Below are positions 1 to 9,874 of a DNA stretch of 64,000 nucleotides, piece after piece. Source of the DNA: an uncultured Clostridia bacterium. GTDB taxonomy: Bacteria > Bacillota > Clostridia > Christensenellales > UBA1242. Each line of letters opens with the position of its first letter. Positions within the stretch are counted from its first letter, which is position 1. Below the pieces are notes generated by a model that was not told the origin of the DNA, ran no database searches, and saw only the letters and a program-made list of their open reading frames with translations. The translations under genes and the position numbers were made by a program. The stretch spans positions 66,529 to 130,528 of the forward strand of contig CALWKA010000001.1 in the NCBI GenBank assembly GCA_944381155.1, given 5' to 3'.

Positions 1-3000
1 GGCGTGGATATGTTTGAAAGTGCGGTGTATGAAGACAATTCGGGCGTATATTTTGTGAATCAATATACCGCATACTATCAAGAAAAAGATGCAAGCAAGA
101 TTTATGCGTTTAAAGTGGACAACAAAACTCCTTTTGATAAGGAAGATGTTTCAGCAATATATTATAGAGTGCTTGATGGCGGGTTAGGTACAGCAAATTT
201 GAATTTGCCTGTTACGCAATATGCTAGTTATACACACATATCAAATTTGTCTAATGTTACCAATTATTCGAGCATGTTTACCAATAATTTGTACGGGCAA
301 TATATTGAAATCTTGGAACAAGACAGCGCGGGCAATATCACTCAATATGTGATTTTCTATTCGGCAGACGGAGATTATGATGCACTTGATATGACATTTG
401 GAGTTTCTCAATTGGTAGATGGGGTCATTGAAGACGAATCGGAAGTGACATTTAGTCTAGAAAGCGATAGTTTGAATAATAGTTTGACAATATTTGGCAT
501 CTCCTTACCAGGTGGTGAAGTGTTCAATCTGGTCAGTGAAAATATTCTGGATAGATTCTATAGAATCGAACTAGTCAGTATGTTGGGTGACTCATATTAT
601 ATTAACACTAATGGTAGTACCAAATTTGAAAATAGCGGGCTAGGGCAAGCGATCGTAGATATGATCACAACCGCAGGTCAGGGCAACTATATTTTAACCA
701 TATATTCAAGGACGAACAGATATTCTACTACACTTAATTATTATGATAGAAATAACATATATCAATTGAACATTACAGATTTGGTGGAAGAAGTTGATGG
801 CGAATATAGAATCAATCTAGCAGGAGCGAATAGGACAGAAAATGGCATAACCTATTACGCAGAAGAGATAATCATCAGGCATAATGGCGAGAGTCAAACA
901 TACATTTGCATCCCAAAGATGGGGCAATACAATTATTATTTATATCCAGAGCTAGATGAGGATCCGGTATCAAATATTATATATCTAGAAGGCGGAACAT
1001 ATCAGATTCAAATGACGGACGCGTTTGGTCAGATTTCATATCATAGATTCAACACGGAAGGGCAAGATTTCTATTCGATTGAATTTGAAGGCGGAAATTC
1101 GTATGAGTTCTCAAATGTCTACTATACATTTAATAAGGCTACTATAACATACAACACTGAAGTATACTCTAATTTTAATATAAATTATTCTATCAACGAA
1201 ATAAATAATCAAAGGGTGGCATCGGACGCTAGTTCGGTTAGCTATAGTGGAATTACAATAATCGACATTAATAGGGTGGAAGGAAAGATCGAAATTTTAC
1301 CATACATTGGTCCGAATTATTTGGGCGAGAATTTGCGGGTGAGCGTTGAATTGATTTTCAACAACGAAGTGGAATTTGTTTACAATGTGGTTATAGATAC
1401 TCGCACGGGTTCGGTCAATTTGAGAGATACGAATAATGCTAGTCAAGGAATGGAAGTGTATATAAATGCCAACCTTAATGAGACTCCTTATTCCACTATG
1501 GGTTCGGGCACGATGAATCTTACTTGGGAAAAAATTGAAAATGAATATTTCAACTATGTGTATCTACTGCACGAAGAGATGCTCACAGGCGAGTATGTCA
1601 CCGAAAATTTGAGCGAGTTCACATCCTGGGTGATCAACACGGGAGATGACAGCACGGGTAGTTACAAGTTTGAAATTCAGATTTATACAAAAGACGGTTT
1701 GTATCTAGGAAACAAAGTATATTCGTTCTCCGTTCAGGCGGTGTTGAATCAGCTTTATTATGTGCAAGCAGGGGGCAACGAAGCGGTAGGTCAAAATTCT
1801 AGCTTCACATTTGCCGAACTGCAAGGTATGCCTAATGACATACATATCGACACGATGCTGAACAGATTGGGTCTAGAGAGTGCGGATCAATTGCCTAGCA
1901 CAGATGTACCATTATATATTAGCAATGAAGAGTTGACGGTGGTTGTGTCCACAGATCAAGGCGCAGATGATAAGGAATATTCGACCGAATTTGGAGATTA
2001 TGTATTCAAAATATACCGCGTGTATACCAGCACATATAGTTTGTATTTAGGGATATTGAAAGTGCCAGAAACGGACAATGTGGTCAGTGGCATTATGGTC
2101 AATACAAACGAATTGGCTGTCAACACCAGCTTGTCATACACATATTCAGGCACGCAGTCTAGTTCATTTGTATTAAGTTTTAATCAAGTGATTCCTACAG
2201 ACAACTTGCTCACTAAGAAAAATACGATTTTGCTAGATGTCTATTATGATGACGAATTTGTAAAAACTGTGGATACCAAGAATTTGGGCGGTAGAGTAAG
2301 TTTCACGATTCAAGGCAACGGAAAATATAGTTTTGTGTTTAGAGATTTGGCGCAAAATACTCACACTTTCAGTACAACTACGGGTTTAGTGCAAAATGCT
2401 ATAGACATTTTAATATTGCGAGAAGTGGTCATCACCATCAATGGTGGCGCACCTATTGACAATGCGTATTATAATGGTTCGGTAGATTTGAGCGTATACA
2501 ATCCGTCTATGTATAATCTAGGGTCAATTCAACTCTATGCCACGCGCAATGGTTCGAGTTATGAGCCGGACAAATCTCAATACAACTACACATTTGATGA
2601 TTATGGGACATTCAGGGTGACTGTCAGCGCAACTTATGGCGAGGCAGACAGTCTAGTTGAACTTCGAAAAGTGATTGTGTTTACAATAGTAAATGAAAAC
2701 GAGGCGCGTGAGGCGATTGATCTCACGAGTTTGGCAGGATATTCAATCAGCAAAGTGTTGAACAATTTAGGAGCAGATATCACCACCAATTTCCTTGAGA
2801 TTATGAACATCAATAGCGGAATGGATGGTATGCTTTTGACTTATGACAAGATGATCGAAAATAGTTCTAAACTAGGAATATCTAGCGGAAAACAAATGTT
2901 TACTATCACCTATCTAATTTCGGACGGAATTTATCCAAATCGCGAAGTGACTTTCAGCTTCACCATCAACAATGAAATTCCAAATATTGAATGTTCGCTT

Positions 3001-3351
3001 GATTACGGCGAGAGCACGACGAAAGGCTTTACCATTCGATACAATCCGGGCATAATCTATGATCAGGTGGGCGATTCACTATTATATATTAATAATGTGC
3101 TTGTCATCGCGATAGACGAAAATTCTCCTACTCAACTGATGGAAACCGAGCGAACAGAAGAAATTCACGGTGAGGGCGATTATTATATCCGCTTGGTAAG
3201 TTCGTCTGGGAATGTGATTTTGAGCTACAAAGTGGAGATCAAACAGCCATTGAATGCGTGGGCAATCGTGATTATAGTGGTGGTATCCGTACTTGTTATA
3301 ACAGTGGTAACTGTAATTATTGTATTAAGGACGAGAATGAGGATTAGATAA
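1..3351 (+). CDS. Very large surface protein, 5' end outside window
   Basis: The reading frame is open from the first base (the first codons are Gly-Val-Asp-Met), so the gene begins upstream; about 1,116 residues are visible. The product is rich in Asn, Tyr, Ser and Thr, with no cysteine-rich or enzymatic motif that I recognise. It looks like a string of beta-sandwich (Ig/Fn3-like) modules. The last 35 residues form one strongly hydrophobic Ile/Val segment followed by a short basic tail ending RTRMRIR. This is a typical C-terminal membrane anchor that leaves the rest of the protein outside the cell. It overlaps the next gene by one base (TAATG), so both are probably on one transcript. Composition resembles the giant lipoproteins starting at 11781 and 48444. 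An adhesin or surface-layer role is inference; no LPxTG motif is present. Confidence 0.75.
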   Translation, partial: GVDMFESAVYEDNSGVYFVNQYTAYYQEKDASKIYAFKVDNKTPFDKEDVSAIYYRVLDGGLGTANLNLPVTQYASYTHISNLSNVTNYSSMFTNNLYGQYIEILEQDSAGNITQYVIFYSADGDYDALDMTFGVSQLVDGVIEDESEVTFSLESDSLNNSLTIFGISLPGGEVFNLVSENILDRFYRIELVSMLGDSYYINTNGSTKFENSGLGQAIVDMITTAGQGNYILTIYSRTNRYSTTLNYYDRNNIYQLNITDLVEEVDGEYRINLAGANRTENGITYYAEEIIIRHNGESQTYICIPKMGQYNYYLYPELDEDPVSNIIYLEGGTYQIQMTDAFGQISYHRFNTEGQDFYSIEFEGGNSYEFSNVYYTFNKATITYNTEVYSNFNINYSINEINNQRVASDASSVSYSGITIIDINRVEGKIEILPYIGPNYLGENLRVSVELIFNNEVEFVYNVVIDTRTGSVNLRDTNNASQGMEVYINANLNETPYSTMGSGTMNLTWEKIENEYFNYVYLLHEEMLTGEYVTENLSEFTSWVINTGDDSTGSYKFEIQIYTKDGLYLGNKVYSFSVQAVLNQLYYVQAGGNEAVGQNSSFTFAELQGMPNDIHIDTMLNRLGLESADQLPSTDVPLYISNEELTVVVSTDQGADDKEYSTEFGDYVFKIYRVYTSTYSLYLGILKVPETDNVVSGIMVNTNELAVNTSLSYTYSGTQSSSFVLSFNQVIPTDNLLTKKNTILLDVYYDDEFVKTVDTKNLGGRVSFTIQGNGKYSFVFRDLAQNTHTFSTTTGLVQNAIDILILREVVITINGGAPIDNAYYNGSVDLSVYNPSMYNLGSIQLYATRNGSSYEPDKSQYNYTFDDYGTFRVTVSATYGEADSLVELRKVIVFTIVNENEAREAIDLTSLAGYSISKVLNNLGADITTNFLEIMNINSGMDGMLLTYDKMIENSSKLGISSGKQMFTITYLISDGIYPNREVTFSFTINNEIPNIECSLDYGESTTKGFTIRYNPGIIYDQVGDSLLYINNVLVIAIDENSPTQLMETERTEEIHGEGDYYIRLVSSSGNVILSYKVEIKQPLNAWAIVIIVVVSVLVITVVTVIIVLRTRMRIR

Positions 3352-4094
3352 TGAAAAATTCATATACAGAAAAATTAATAGTTAATGATACAGAAATAGA
3401 TTATGAGTTGAAAGTGCCCGTGGTTGAGTTGGCGCGTCTGTTTGAGATCGCCACATTCAATCACGCGGACAATATTGGCTTGGATCACGACACAATGGTC
3501 GAGCGGGACAACGCTTTTTGGGTGGTCAGCAAAATGAAAATGCAGTTAAAGTCGGACATACACGGTCAGGATAAACTTTCCGTTAAGACTTGGACGCACA
3601 CACCTGGAATGATACGATTCAATCGTGATTGCACGATCAAAGTGAAAAATAGTGTCAAAGTTAAGGCAACGACCGAATGGTGTTGCCTTGACTACGAGAC
3701 TAGAAAGATCAGAAAGGCAAGTTCGGTCAAATATCCAGAGCTTGAAATGGAAGAAAAGCGCGAACTTGATCTTCCATATTCAAATATGAAATTGGATGTT
3801 GACGAATCTGACTATGTTTATACGCGCAAAATACGCACCACAGACATAGACATAAACAATCACACCAACAATTTGAAATACAACATTATTGCGTTTGACG
3901 CGCTAGATATTGACGAACTAAAATCAATTGATATCAAAGAATATGAGATCTATTTTGTTAACGAATCAAAGTATGGAGATGAAATCAAAGTTTACAAGAA
4001 AAAGCTCAAAGACTACATATATATAGAAGGCAAGACGCAAGACAAGACAATTTTTAGATCAGTGATAAAATATAAAAAGCGAAAAACTATATAA
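3351..4094 (+). CDS. Acyl-ACP thioesterase (FatA/FatB family)
   Basis: The 247-residue product has the size and organisation of bacterial acyl-ACP thioesterases, a double hot-dog fold that releases free fatty acids from acyl carrier protein in the cytosol. The N-terminal half carries the first hot-dog domain, including a region around WVVSKMKMQL that aligns with the substrate-channel strand. The second half contains DIDINNHTNNLKY at about residues 165-178, the family's conserved catalytic D-x-N-x-H...NN-x-x-Y signature. The start codon overlaps the stop of the upstream surface-protein gene by one base, indicating translational coupling. In Clostridia such enzymes commonly modulate membrane lipid composition or recycle acyl chains. 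Family assignment is confident; chain-length specificity cannot be read from the sequence. Confidence 0.88.
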   Translation: MKNSYTEKLIVNDTEIDYELKVPVVELARLFEIATFNHADNIGLDHDTMVERDNAFWVVSKMKMQLKSDIHGQDKLSVKTWTHTPGMIRFNRDCTIKVKNSVKVKATTEWCCLDYETRKIRKASSVKYPELEMEEKRELDLPYSNMKLDVDESDYVYTRKIRTTDIDINNHTNNLKYNIIAFDALDIDELKSIDIKEYEIYFVNESKYGDEIKVYKKKLKDYIYIEGKTQDKTIFRSVIKYKKRKTI

Positions 4095-4130
4095 TCGGCA
4101 AAAAGCGATTGAACATAATCGGTTAAACAA

Positions 4131-4200
4131 AACACCTTAATCAAAATCGAGAAAATCATAAAATTTTGTTTTGATTTCTCTATGATTAAGGCGTTTTTTA
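4131..4200. terminator. Bidirectional intrinsic terminator between convergent genes
   Basis: A long hairpin has outer arms CACCTTAATCA (from 4133) and TGATTAAGGCG (to 4193) and further A/T-rich pairing inside, followed by a run of T on the plus strand. It lies between the thioesterase gene and the convergent minus-strand gene that ends at 4222. Confidence 0.8.
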
Positions 4201-4221
4201 TTATTATTAAACAAAATTAAA

Positions 4222-5475
4222 CTAAAAATTGATTTTTTGACTCGCTAGATCGGCGGGGTTTGGGTTATGCTCATTTGAAGTTGTTTCATTGACAATTTGT
4301 GAAGTTTCGCCTAAATTAGGTTGAGATAAAGACTCATTCTTTTTTGTGTTGGTTGAATTGACCGCTGTATTATTAGGTTCGCTTTGAGAGCTGTGACTAG
4401 CTTTTGAGCTGATTGGTTTCTTTTTGCTAGAATCTCTAGGCTTCAGTTCTTGGAAAAACACTTCTCCTTCGTGCGATTGAAAGTAAACTCCCACAATTCC
4501 CTTTTTCTTCGTGCTGAGGATGAAATACGCCGCGCGCTTTCTAGCACCACCCACGATGAATCCGACTTTCTTTGAATTTGGTTCAACGAACACATTGTAT
4601 GCGCGCAACCTTCCCTGATTGTCAATAATTGTGATCCCATCGAAGTTGAGCATATTTATAAACAAATCGGCAAACGCTTGCAATTTTGCTTCGCTATAAC
4701 TTTTCGTTTGGGTGAATAGTTTGCTGAAACTGATTGGCTCTTTTAGCCAGATTCCGTCATCAAACAAGCCGGTATCTTTGTAGTCTTTATCCACAATCAC
4801 GCATATAGCACCATTGACATCGTTCATCACATTTGTGAAAATATTTAGATACATATTTTTCATATCTTGCAGTTTTCGTTGAGTGGTGCGCAGTTTTGAA
4901 AAGGTGACATCCACAAATTCCTTTATTTCGGTTGCGAACACATTTGCCTTTGATTTGTCCAAAGAGAAATTCACTGTCAAATCATTCCCGCTGATAGAGT
5001 GGAGTAGCATTGTATAGAAATTGGCAGGGCGTGCGATTATGCAGTGCATTTTTGTGGTACGATCTTTTAAGGTCGTATTTTCTTGCAAAACTTGCAAAAA
5101 GTTTTTATCCTTTATGCTTCTAAATGACATTACCAATCCATAACTGATTTTATTTTCTTTGATATCAATATATAGGCACCAATCATTTTTCACGATTGCC
5201 AAGATAGATTTTAGCCTGGAGTTGAACATCGTGGCGTCGTTATCTTCAAACAGTGTCAACAAACTTGATTTTGGAATCGTCCTAATTATTGCTTCAATGT
5301 TGTCGGTGAAGATGATTTTAGGTTTGATCTTCATACCTTCTTCCGAGTAATTCATAATGTCATTGAACTTATTCAAAAAATGAGACATCAATAATGGCGG
5401 GAAATTTTCAAATTCCGTTTCAAAAAAGGATTTTACGCTTTCTTTTGCACTATCAAAAAAAATCATTTCATTCAT
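4222..5475 (-). CDS. Protein with divergent DisA_N-like (DAC-type) sensor domain
   Basis: 417 residues. Around residues 275-335 the chain reads FDGITIID, then GRLRAYNVFV, then VGGARKRAAYFIL, and ends in VGVYFQSHEGEVFF. This is the order of motifs in the DisA_N/diadenylate cyclase fold: DGA, then G-x-x-x-A, then G-x-RHR-A-A, then a VSEE-like strand. The catalytic DGA reads DGI and RHR reads RKR, so the domain is more like the non-catalytic DACNV/DACNK sensor relatives than an active c-di-AMP synthase. The first 270 residues are unassigned. The last 65 are a low-complexity Ser/Asn/Pro tail, probably disordered. No membrane segment is visible. The start ATG follows a GTGGTGG Shine-Dalgarno. Nucleotide binding is inference; a very divergent cyclase is the alternative. 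Confidence 0.6.
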   Translation of the reverse strand: MNEMIFFDSAKESVKSFFETEFENFPPLLMSHFLNKFNDIMNYSEEGMKIKPKIIFTDNIEAIIRTIPKSSLLTLFEDNDATMFNSRLKSILAIVKNDWCLYIDIKENKISYGLVMSFRSIKDKNFLQVLQENTTLKDRTTKMHCIIARPANFYTMLLHSISGNDLTVNFSLDKSKANVFATEIKEFVDVTFSKLRTTQRKLQDMKNMYLNIFTNVMNDVNGAICVIVDKDYKDTGLFDDGIWLKEPISFSKLFTQTKSYSEAKLQAFADLFINMLNFDGITIIDNQGRLRAYNVFVEPNSKKVGFIVGGARKRAAYFILSTKKKGIVGVYFQSHEGEVFFQELKPRDSSKKKPISSKASHSSQSEPNNTAVNSTNTKKNESLSQPNLGETSQIVNETTSNEHNPNPADLASQKINF

Positions 5476-5607
5476 ATTCCACCACTCTTTAAAATGAATA
5501 TAACAATTTTTATTTTAATAAGCAAATAATTTTTGAAAAAAATTAAAAAAATTTTGAAAAACAATATAAAATTAGTTGACAAATGCAAATTTAGGTCAAT
5601 TTTATAT

Positions 5608-5880
5608 TTATTGTTTGCTTTTATAATACAGCAATTCGTTTTTCAGTCGGGTGCATTCCGCTTGTTTTTCTTTCAACTCTTTCAATAGTTTTTGATAGCT
5701 GATATTCATATTGATGATTTCAGAGCGCGATTCTAATTCTACCTTTTTTCTAACGACGCCAATCAGACCTTTGAATAGTGCGGTGATATCTTCGTCTGAA
5801 ATAAGTGGTGGCATACACATCACATTGCAATCCGCTTTTTTTGAACTTTCAAACTCATTATTATTTTCTTTTTTATCCAT
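5608..5880 (-). CDS. Small coiled-coil hypothetical protein
   Basis: 90 residues with no recognised family. The N-terminal 25 residues are charged and probably flexible. Residues from about 45 to 90 have heptad-like spacing with many Glu, Lys and Leu residues, consistent with a coiled coil. The start ATG is preceded by AGGGGA at suitable distance. It is transcribed divergently from the unknown gene at 5987 and could be co-transcribed with the DisA_N-like gene downstream, 132 bases away on the same strand. No function can be proposed. Confidence 0.55.
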   Translation of the reverse strand: MDKKENNNEFESSKKADCNVMCMPPLISDEDITALFKGLIGVVRKKVELESRSEIINMNISYQKLLKELKEKQAECTRLKNELLYYKSKQ

Positions 5881-5986
5881 ATATAGATTTTTCCCCTAGC
5901 GAAAATTCGTAACGCGCGAATTGCGTTTTTGTATGTAGAAATTTGAAACAAAGCAAGTTTTATTGACATTTTTCATAAATATAAAT

Positions 5987-6850
5987 ATGAAATATTTGAT
6001 ATCAAACTTTCCTTGTCAAATCGTGGGGAAAGAGAGTTTTCGTCTAGTCGAGAATTTAAAATATGAATTGCAAGATATTGACGATTCGTTTTACACAGTC
6101 TTTGGCGAGAATCAGGAATTGCCAATTTGTATAAATTTTAAAGATCTATGCACGAATAAATCACACGCCAATATTTTGTGTTTTGATTATGGTTGTGACG
6201 ATTATACGATTTTGTTTTCGCGCGCAATATTACCCAACAGCGTAAACATTTTGAAATTGCAAAATTCTGAACTTGTCATATCTTTGAGTGGTGAACTAAC
6301 TATTAGTATAGACTCTGAATGCATACTTCAAACGAATGTGGAGAAATTGAATTTTTCGCACTATGAAATGTGGGAAGATTTTTGTATAATTTTTTTCGAG
6401 GGGAAAAGAAATTATCTTGTGATAATTAAAGACAAACAAATTTGTTGTGCGGACTATTATGACGAAGTCAACAAGGAAGAAAAAGAAATTTATTTTATGA
6501 AACGCTTGTACGACAGTTTAAATCACGGAAAAGTGTATATGTTAAAGGATAAAACATTTGATAGTTATTTGATCTATTTGGATGACGAAGATATGAATCT
6601 AAATTCCGAATTTACAATGGTCGTGTTCCTTGACGCGCTAATGGCGGGAAATTTTGAATATTGCAATCGGCTTTTGTCGGAAGACATTCGTCAGGAAGAT
6701 GCTAGTAAGATTGTGGACTTTTTCCCAAAATTTGACGACTACATTCCGCTTGCCAACAATAGCGTTGCGATGATTGAAAAAAATACGCTGGCGGGCATTT
6801 TCAAATTCGACATCGTAGACTCAAAAATTGAAAATATTATTGAAAATTAA
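5987..6850 (+). CDS. Hypothetical protein, unknown family
   Basis: About 287 residues, soluble, acidic and rich in Asp, Phe and Tyr, with no transmembrane segment and no motif I recognise. The frame extends upstream to a TTG at 5963, but that TTG is part of a TTGACA that looks like a -35 box, so the ATG at 5987 is preferred. Neither start has a Shine-Dalgarno sequence. CATAAA lies 7 nt before the ATG, similar to the possible leaderless starts elsewhere in the window. The predicted fold appears mostly beta in the first 200 residues with a short helical region near the end. It stands alone between a divergent small gene and a long spacer. Confidence 0.55.
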   Translation: MKYLISNFPCQIVGKESFRLVENLKYELQDIDDSFYTVFGENQELPICINFKDLCTNKSHANILCFDYGCDDYTILFSRAILPNSVNILKLQNSELVISLSGELTISIDSECILQTNVEKLNFSHYEMWEDFCIIFFEGKRNYLVIIKDKQICCADYYDEVNKEEKEIYFMKRLYDSLNHGKVYMLKDKTFDSYLIYLDDEDMNLNSEFTMVVFLDALMAGNFEYCNRLLSEDIRQEDASKIVDFFPKFDDYIPLANNSVAMIEKNTLAGIFKFDIVDSKIENIIEN

Positions 6851-7346
6851 ATTTTTAAAACTACAATTTCTATACAAATAAAAATATCAAAAATCTCTAT
6901 ATTTTATTTATTTTATGTTGGCACTAGATTGATTTTAAAACTTTTTTCGATCGAATCACTGTTTTATGAATTTAGATTAAAAAATCTTAATCAATGAAAT
7001 TGTTTGCTTTATTTTTGTTCGCTAAATTTTTATAATATTTTTTGCTAAATTAGAAAAGCTTTAAGTTTTATTTTTAATAATTATAAATTTAGTTTTTTTC
7101 ATTTTGATATTCGCATTTGAAATATGCGTAATTTTCTTTACAATAAAACGCATCACAAAAAATGAACTTTGAAAATTGAGCTGATAGTGTGGCGTTGCAC
7201 AATTATACCATACCAACTGACAAAGTCCATTTTTGTTTTAGATTATTTTTTATTTAGACTAATTTTAATTTTTTATTATTATGTTTTGAGTTAATTTTGA
7301 TTGTGATTGTTTTGAAATTTTTACATCTTGATAGTCCGAGAAATGA
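6851..7346. other. Intergenic spacer with no gene recognised
   Basis: 496 bases of A/T-rich sequence between two convergent genes. No open frame with a credible start, no tRNA and no clear terminator were seen. The stretch from about 7150 to 7235 is less A/T-rich than its surroundings and contains a minus-strand extended -10 promoter-like element, described separately. Confidence 0.5.
7202..7229 (-). promoter_or_regulatory. Orphan promoter-like element
   Basis: Read on the minus strand, TGGACT is followed after 16 bases by TATAAT, with a TGG just upstream giving an extended -10 (TGNTATAAT). No protein gene lies downstream on that strand before the convergent gene, so it may drive a small RNA or be fortuitous. 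Confidence 0.3.
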
Positions 7347-9767
7347 CTATTTTTCCACCTTTTTCTCACTATCCGATCTATTGAACAGATTAAATATTTT
7401 GTTTAATATCACATACAACGGATAAGCTGCTTGACATACTATGATCAAGAATAGAGTGTCGGTATATGAAATAGGCACATATCTAAACAATTCAGGAATA
7501 CAGCTAACGCAAACTATACATATTGTTAGGCATATTATATACATCATAGATTTGAACCAATTGAACGGACGGCACATCCTAAATAGCGCAATGAATCCCA
7601 CCGCGATTATTGCAATTGACGCCATAGTTACGAGCACTTCTGTGCGTATTCCTGTGAACATTTGGTATATATACATAGCGATAGCCACAGCGAACAGGCA
7701 GATTCCTGCCGGCAACGCATTTTTTAATAAATTTGACAAAAATTTTCCTTTGATGCGATTGATATTTGGTTGCAGAGCAAGGAAGAATGAAGGCAATCCT
7801 ATCACAAACATTTCTAGCAAAATGAATTGAATAGGAGAGAACGGATAAGTTTTGTTCATACATAGCACGAAGATGGCTATTGATATTGCAAAGATAGTTT
7901 TCATAAGGAATAGAGAGGACGATTTTTGAATGTTGTTTATCACGCGTCTACCTTCTGCTACCACGCTAGGCATAGAACTGAAGTTGCTATCCAACAGCAC
8001 GAGTTGGCTGACGCTTTTTGCTGCATCGCTTCCCGCCGCAATTGCTATAGAGCAGTCCGCTTCCTTGAGGGCGAGAATATCATTCACTCCGTCTCCCGTC
8101 ATTGCCACAGTTTTTCCTTGCGCTTTCAAGGTCTTTACTAAAATTGCTTTTTGTTCTGGGCTAACTCTACCAAAAATCGTGTATTTTGTGGCGGCTTCAA
8201 TCACTTCATTATTGTTGAGCCCCTGTAGACTGATATATTTATCACAATTTTCCACTCCACATCGTCTGGCAACTTCGCTAACCGTGATAGGATTGTCGCC
8301 CGAAATAATCTTGATATCCACATCATTTTGCTTGAACCATTCTATAGTTTTTGGCGCGTCTTTTCGTATGTTGTCTTGCAACAATATGAATGCGATAGGC
8401 TTTGAATTTGCGTTTGAAAAGTTTTTGTCACACTCGGTCAATAATAGCACGCGATATCCGTTTGTGGCATAACTTTCCGCCTTTGTCTTCAACTCTTGCG
8501 TCGGTTTATCCATTACATATTCGTACGCACCCAACTTGTACGCATTAGAATTTTTGAATTTGCATCCCATAAATTTTCGTTCGGATGAAAATGGTATAGA
8601 TTTTTCAGCGGTATACGCGGGTTTGCCAAAATACGATTTTAAGGCAAGCGCGGTGTGATTTGCATCGTGGAATGATGCCACCATTGAAGCGATGATTTTA
8701 TCCACTTCTTTTTCGGTCGTGTTTGAGAGCAGTTCCACATTTTTTACGCTCATTGATCCGTTCGTCAATGTACCCGTTTTGTCAAGACACAACACATTTG
8801 TTCGCGCCAGCATTTCAATGCAATATAATTCTTGCACCAAAGTGTGCTTTTTCGACAACCGAATCACGCTCACCGCGAGCGCAACCGAAGTGAGCAAGAA
8901 CATACCCGCAGGAATCATCGCTATGATACATCCGCTAGTCTTGGTGATCACCATATATGATAGTGAATAGTCTAGTGCAGGATTTTCAGAATAATACGAA
9001 TAGTTGTTGTACAACATCATTATTGCTATTGGCACCATAAATATGGTGATGATTTTGATGAGTGTTCGTAGCGAAGTCAATAGTTCGCTCTTTGCCTGTT
9101 TGAAAGTCTTTGCTTTTTGGCTGAGTTGAGATATGTAGTTGTCATCCCCAATTTTGTTGACCTTTGCTTTGCACGATCCGCTTGAGATGAAACTTCCACC
9201 CAATAGGCTATCTCCTTCCACCTTTTTTACGGGCAAACTTTCCCCTGTGAGCAAACTTTCGTTCACTTCCACCTGTCCGGATAGCACTATGCTATCACAA
9301 GCAATTTGCATCCCGGGTTTTAGACAGAGCACATCATCTAGCACGACTTCAGTTTTGTATATCTCTTCTTCTTCGCCGTCACGCACCACCTTTGTGAAAT
9401 TTGAATTGGTTAGCGAAAGTTTGTCTATGATGCGCTTTGCCTTCGTCTCTTGCACAATACCGATGACGGTATTTAGTATCACGATCACCATAAATAGCAA
9501 ATCAGAATATGCACCCACCACAATCAAGGCGGACGCAACGACCAGACAGGTCATATTGAAAAAAGTAAAAATATTTTTGACAAAAATACTTGCCAAACTT
9601 TTGCTGGTTTTCAATTTTGATATATTCAAAAGATTTTCTTCGTTCCGCTTTGCTACTTCGCTTGCGCTCAATCCGCGATCTGGATCGGGATCAAAACGCT
9701 TGATAGATTGACTATCAATTTTTGATTTGTTTTTTCTTAATTTTTTCTTCTCGATGTCTTTACTCAT
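7347..9767 (-). CDS. P-type cation-transporting ATPase (P2/CtpE-like)
   Basis: 806-residue membrane pump. The family landmarks occur in order: actuator-domain TGES at about residues 171-174; a fourth-helix region reading IPAGM before the phosphorylation motif; CLDKTGTLTNG with the phospho-accepting Asp near residue 329; a GDNP loop; and TGDGVND near residue 559. Four to six hydrophobic segments follow in the C-terminal 200 residues. There is no N-terminal metal-binding (HMA) domain and no CPC motif, which argues against a copper or cadmium pump. The PAGM sequence where calcium pumps have PEGL suggests the CtpE-like branch, reported to move Ca2+ in mycobacteria; the ion here is inference. It is monocistronic, and a TATAAT box lies upstream at 9782-9787 (minus). 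Confidence 0.88.
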   Translation of the reverse strand: MSKDIEKKKLRKNKSKIDSQSIKRFDPDPDRGLSASEVAKRNEENLLNISKLKTSKSLASIFVKNIFTFFNMTCLVVASALIVVGAYSDLLFMVIVILNTVIGIVQETKAKRIIDKLSLTNSNFTKVVRDGEEEEIYKTEVVLDDVLCLKPGMQIACDSIVLSGQVEVNESLLTGESLPVKKVEGDSLLGGSFISSGSCKAKVNKIGDDNYISQLSQKAKTFKQAKSELLTSLRTLIKIITIFMVPIAIMMLYNNYSYYSENPALDYSLSYMVITKTSGCIIAMIPAGMFLLTSVALAVSVIRLSKKHTLVQELYCIEMLARTNVLCLDKTGTLTNGSMSVKNVELLSNTTEKEVDKIIASMVASFHDANHTALALKSYFGKPAYTAEKSIPFSSERKFMGCKFKNSNAYKLGAYEYVMDKPTQELKTKAESYATNGYRVLLLTECDKNFSNANSKPIAFILLQDNIRKDAPKTIEWFKQNDVDIKIISGDNPITVSEVARRCGVENCDKYISLQGLNNNEVIEAATKYTIFGRVSPEQKAILVKTLKAQGKTVAMTGDGVNDILALKEADCSIAIAAGSDAAKSVSQLVLLDSNFSSMPSVVAEGRRVINNIQKSSSLFLMKTIFAISIAIFVLCMNKTYPFSPIQFILLEMFVIGLPSFFLALQPNINRIKGKFLSNLLKNALPAGICLFAVAIAMYIYQMFTGIRTEVLVTMASIAIIAVGFIALFRMCRPFNWFKSMMYIICLTICIVCVSCIPELFRYVPISYTDTLFLIIVCQAAYPLYVILNKIFNLFNRSDSEKKVEK

Positions 9768-9874
9768 AATTCTCTCTAATAATTATATTAACACAATCAA
9801 TAGATTTTAACAAATGGATAACTAATATTTTTAACATCTTATAAAAATTTTTCATATAGACTAACGGAGGAAGT

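Noticed and set aside
5963..5986. TTG at 5963 as translation start
   Set aside because: The TTG is part of a TTGACA motif and has no ribosome-binding site; the ATG at 5987 is more plausible.
9139..9711. 190-residue open frame opposite the P-type ATPase gene
   Set aside because: It lies wholly within a strongly conserved gene on the other strand, has no Shine-Dalgarno and encodes a Ser/Thr-rich nonsense-like product; a shadow frame. The same applies to several others, for example opposite pheS, spoIIE and rplA.
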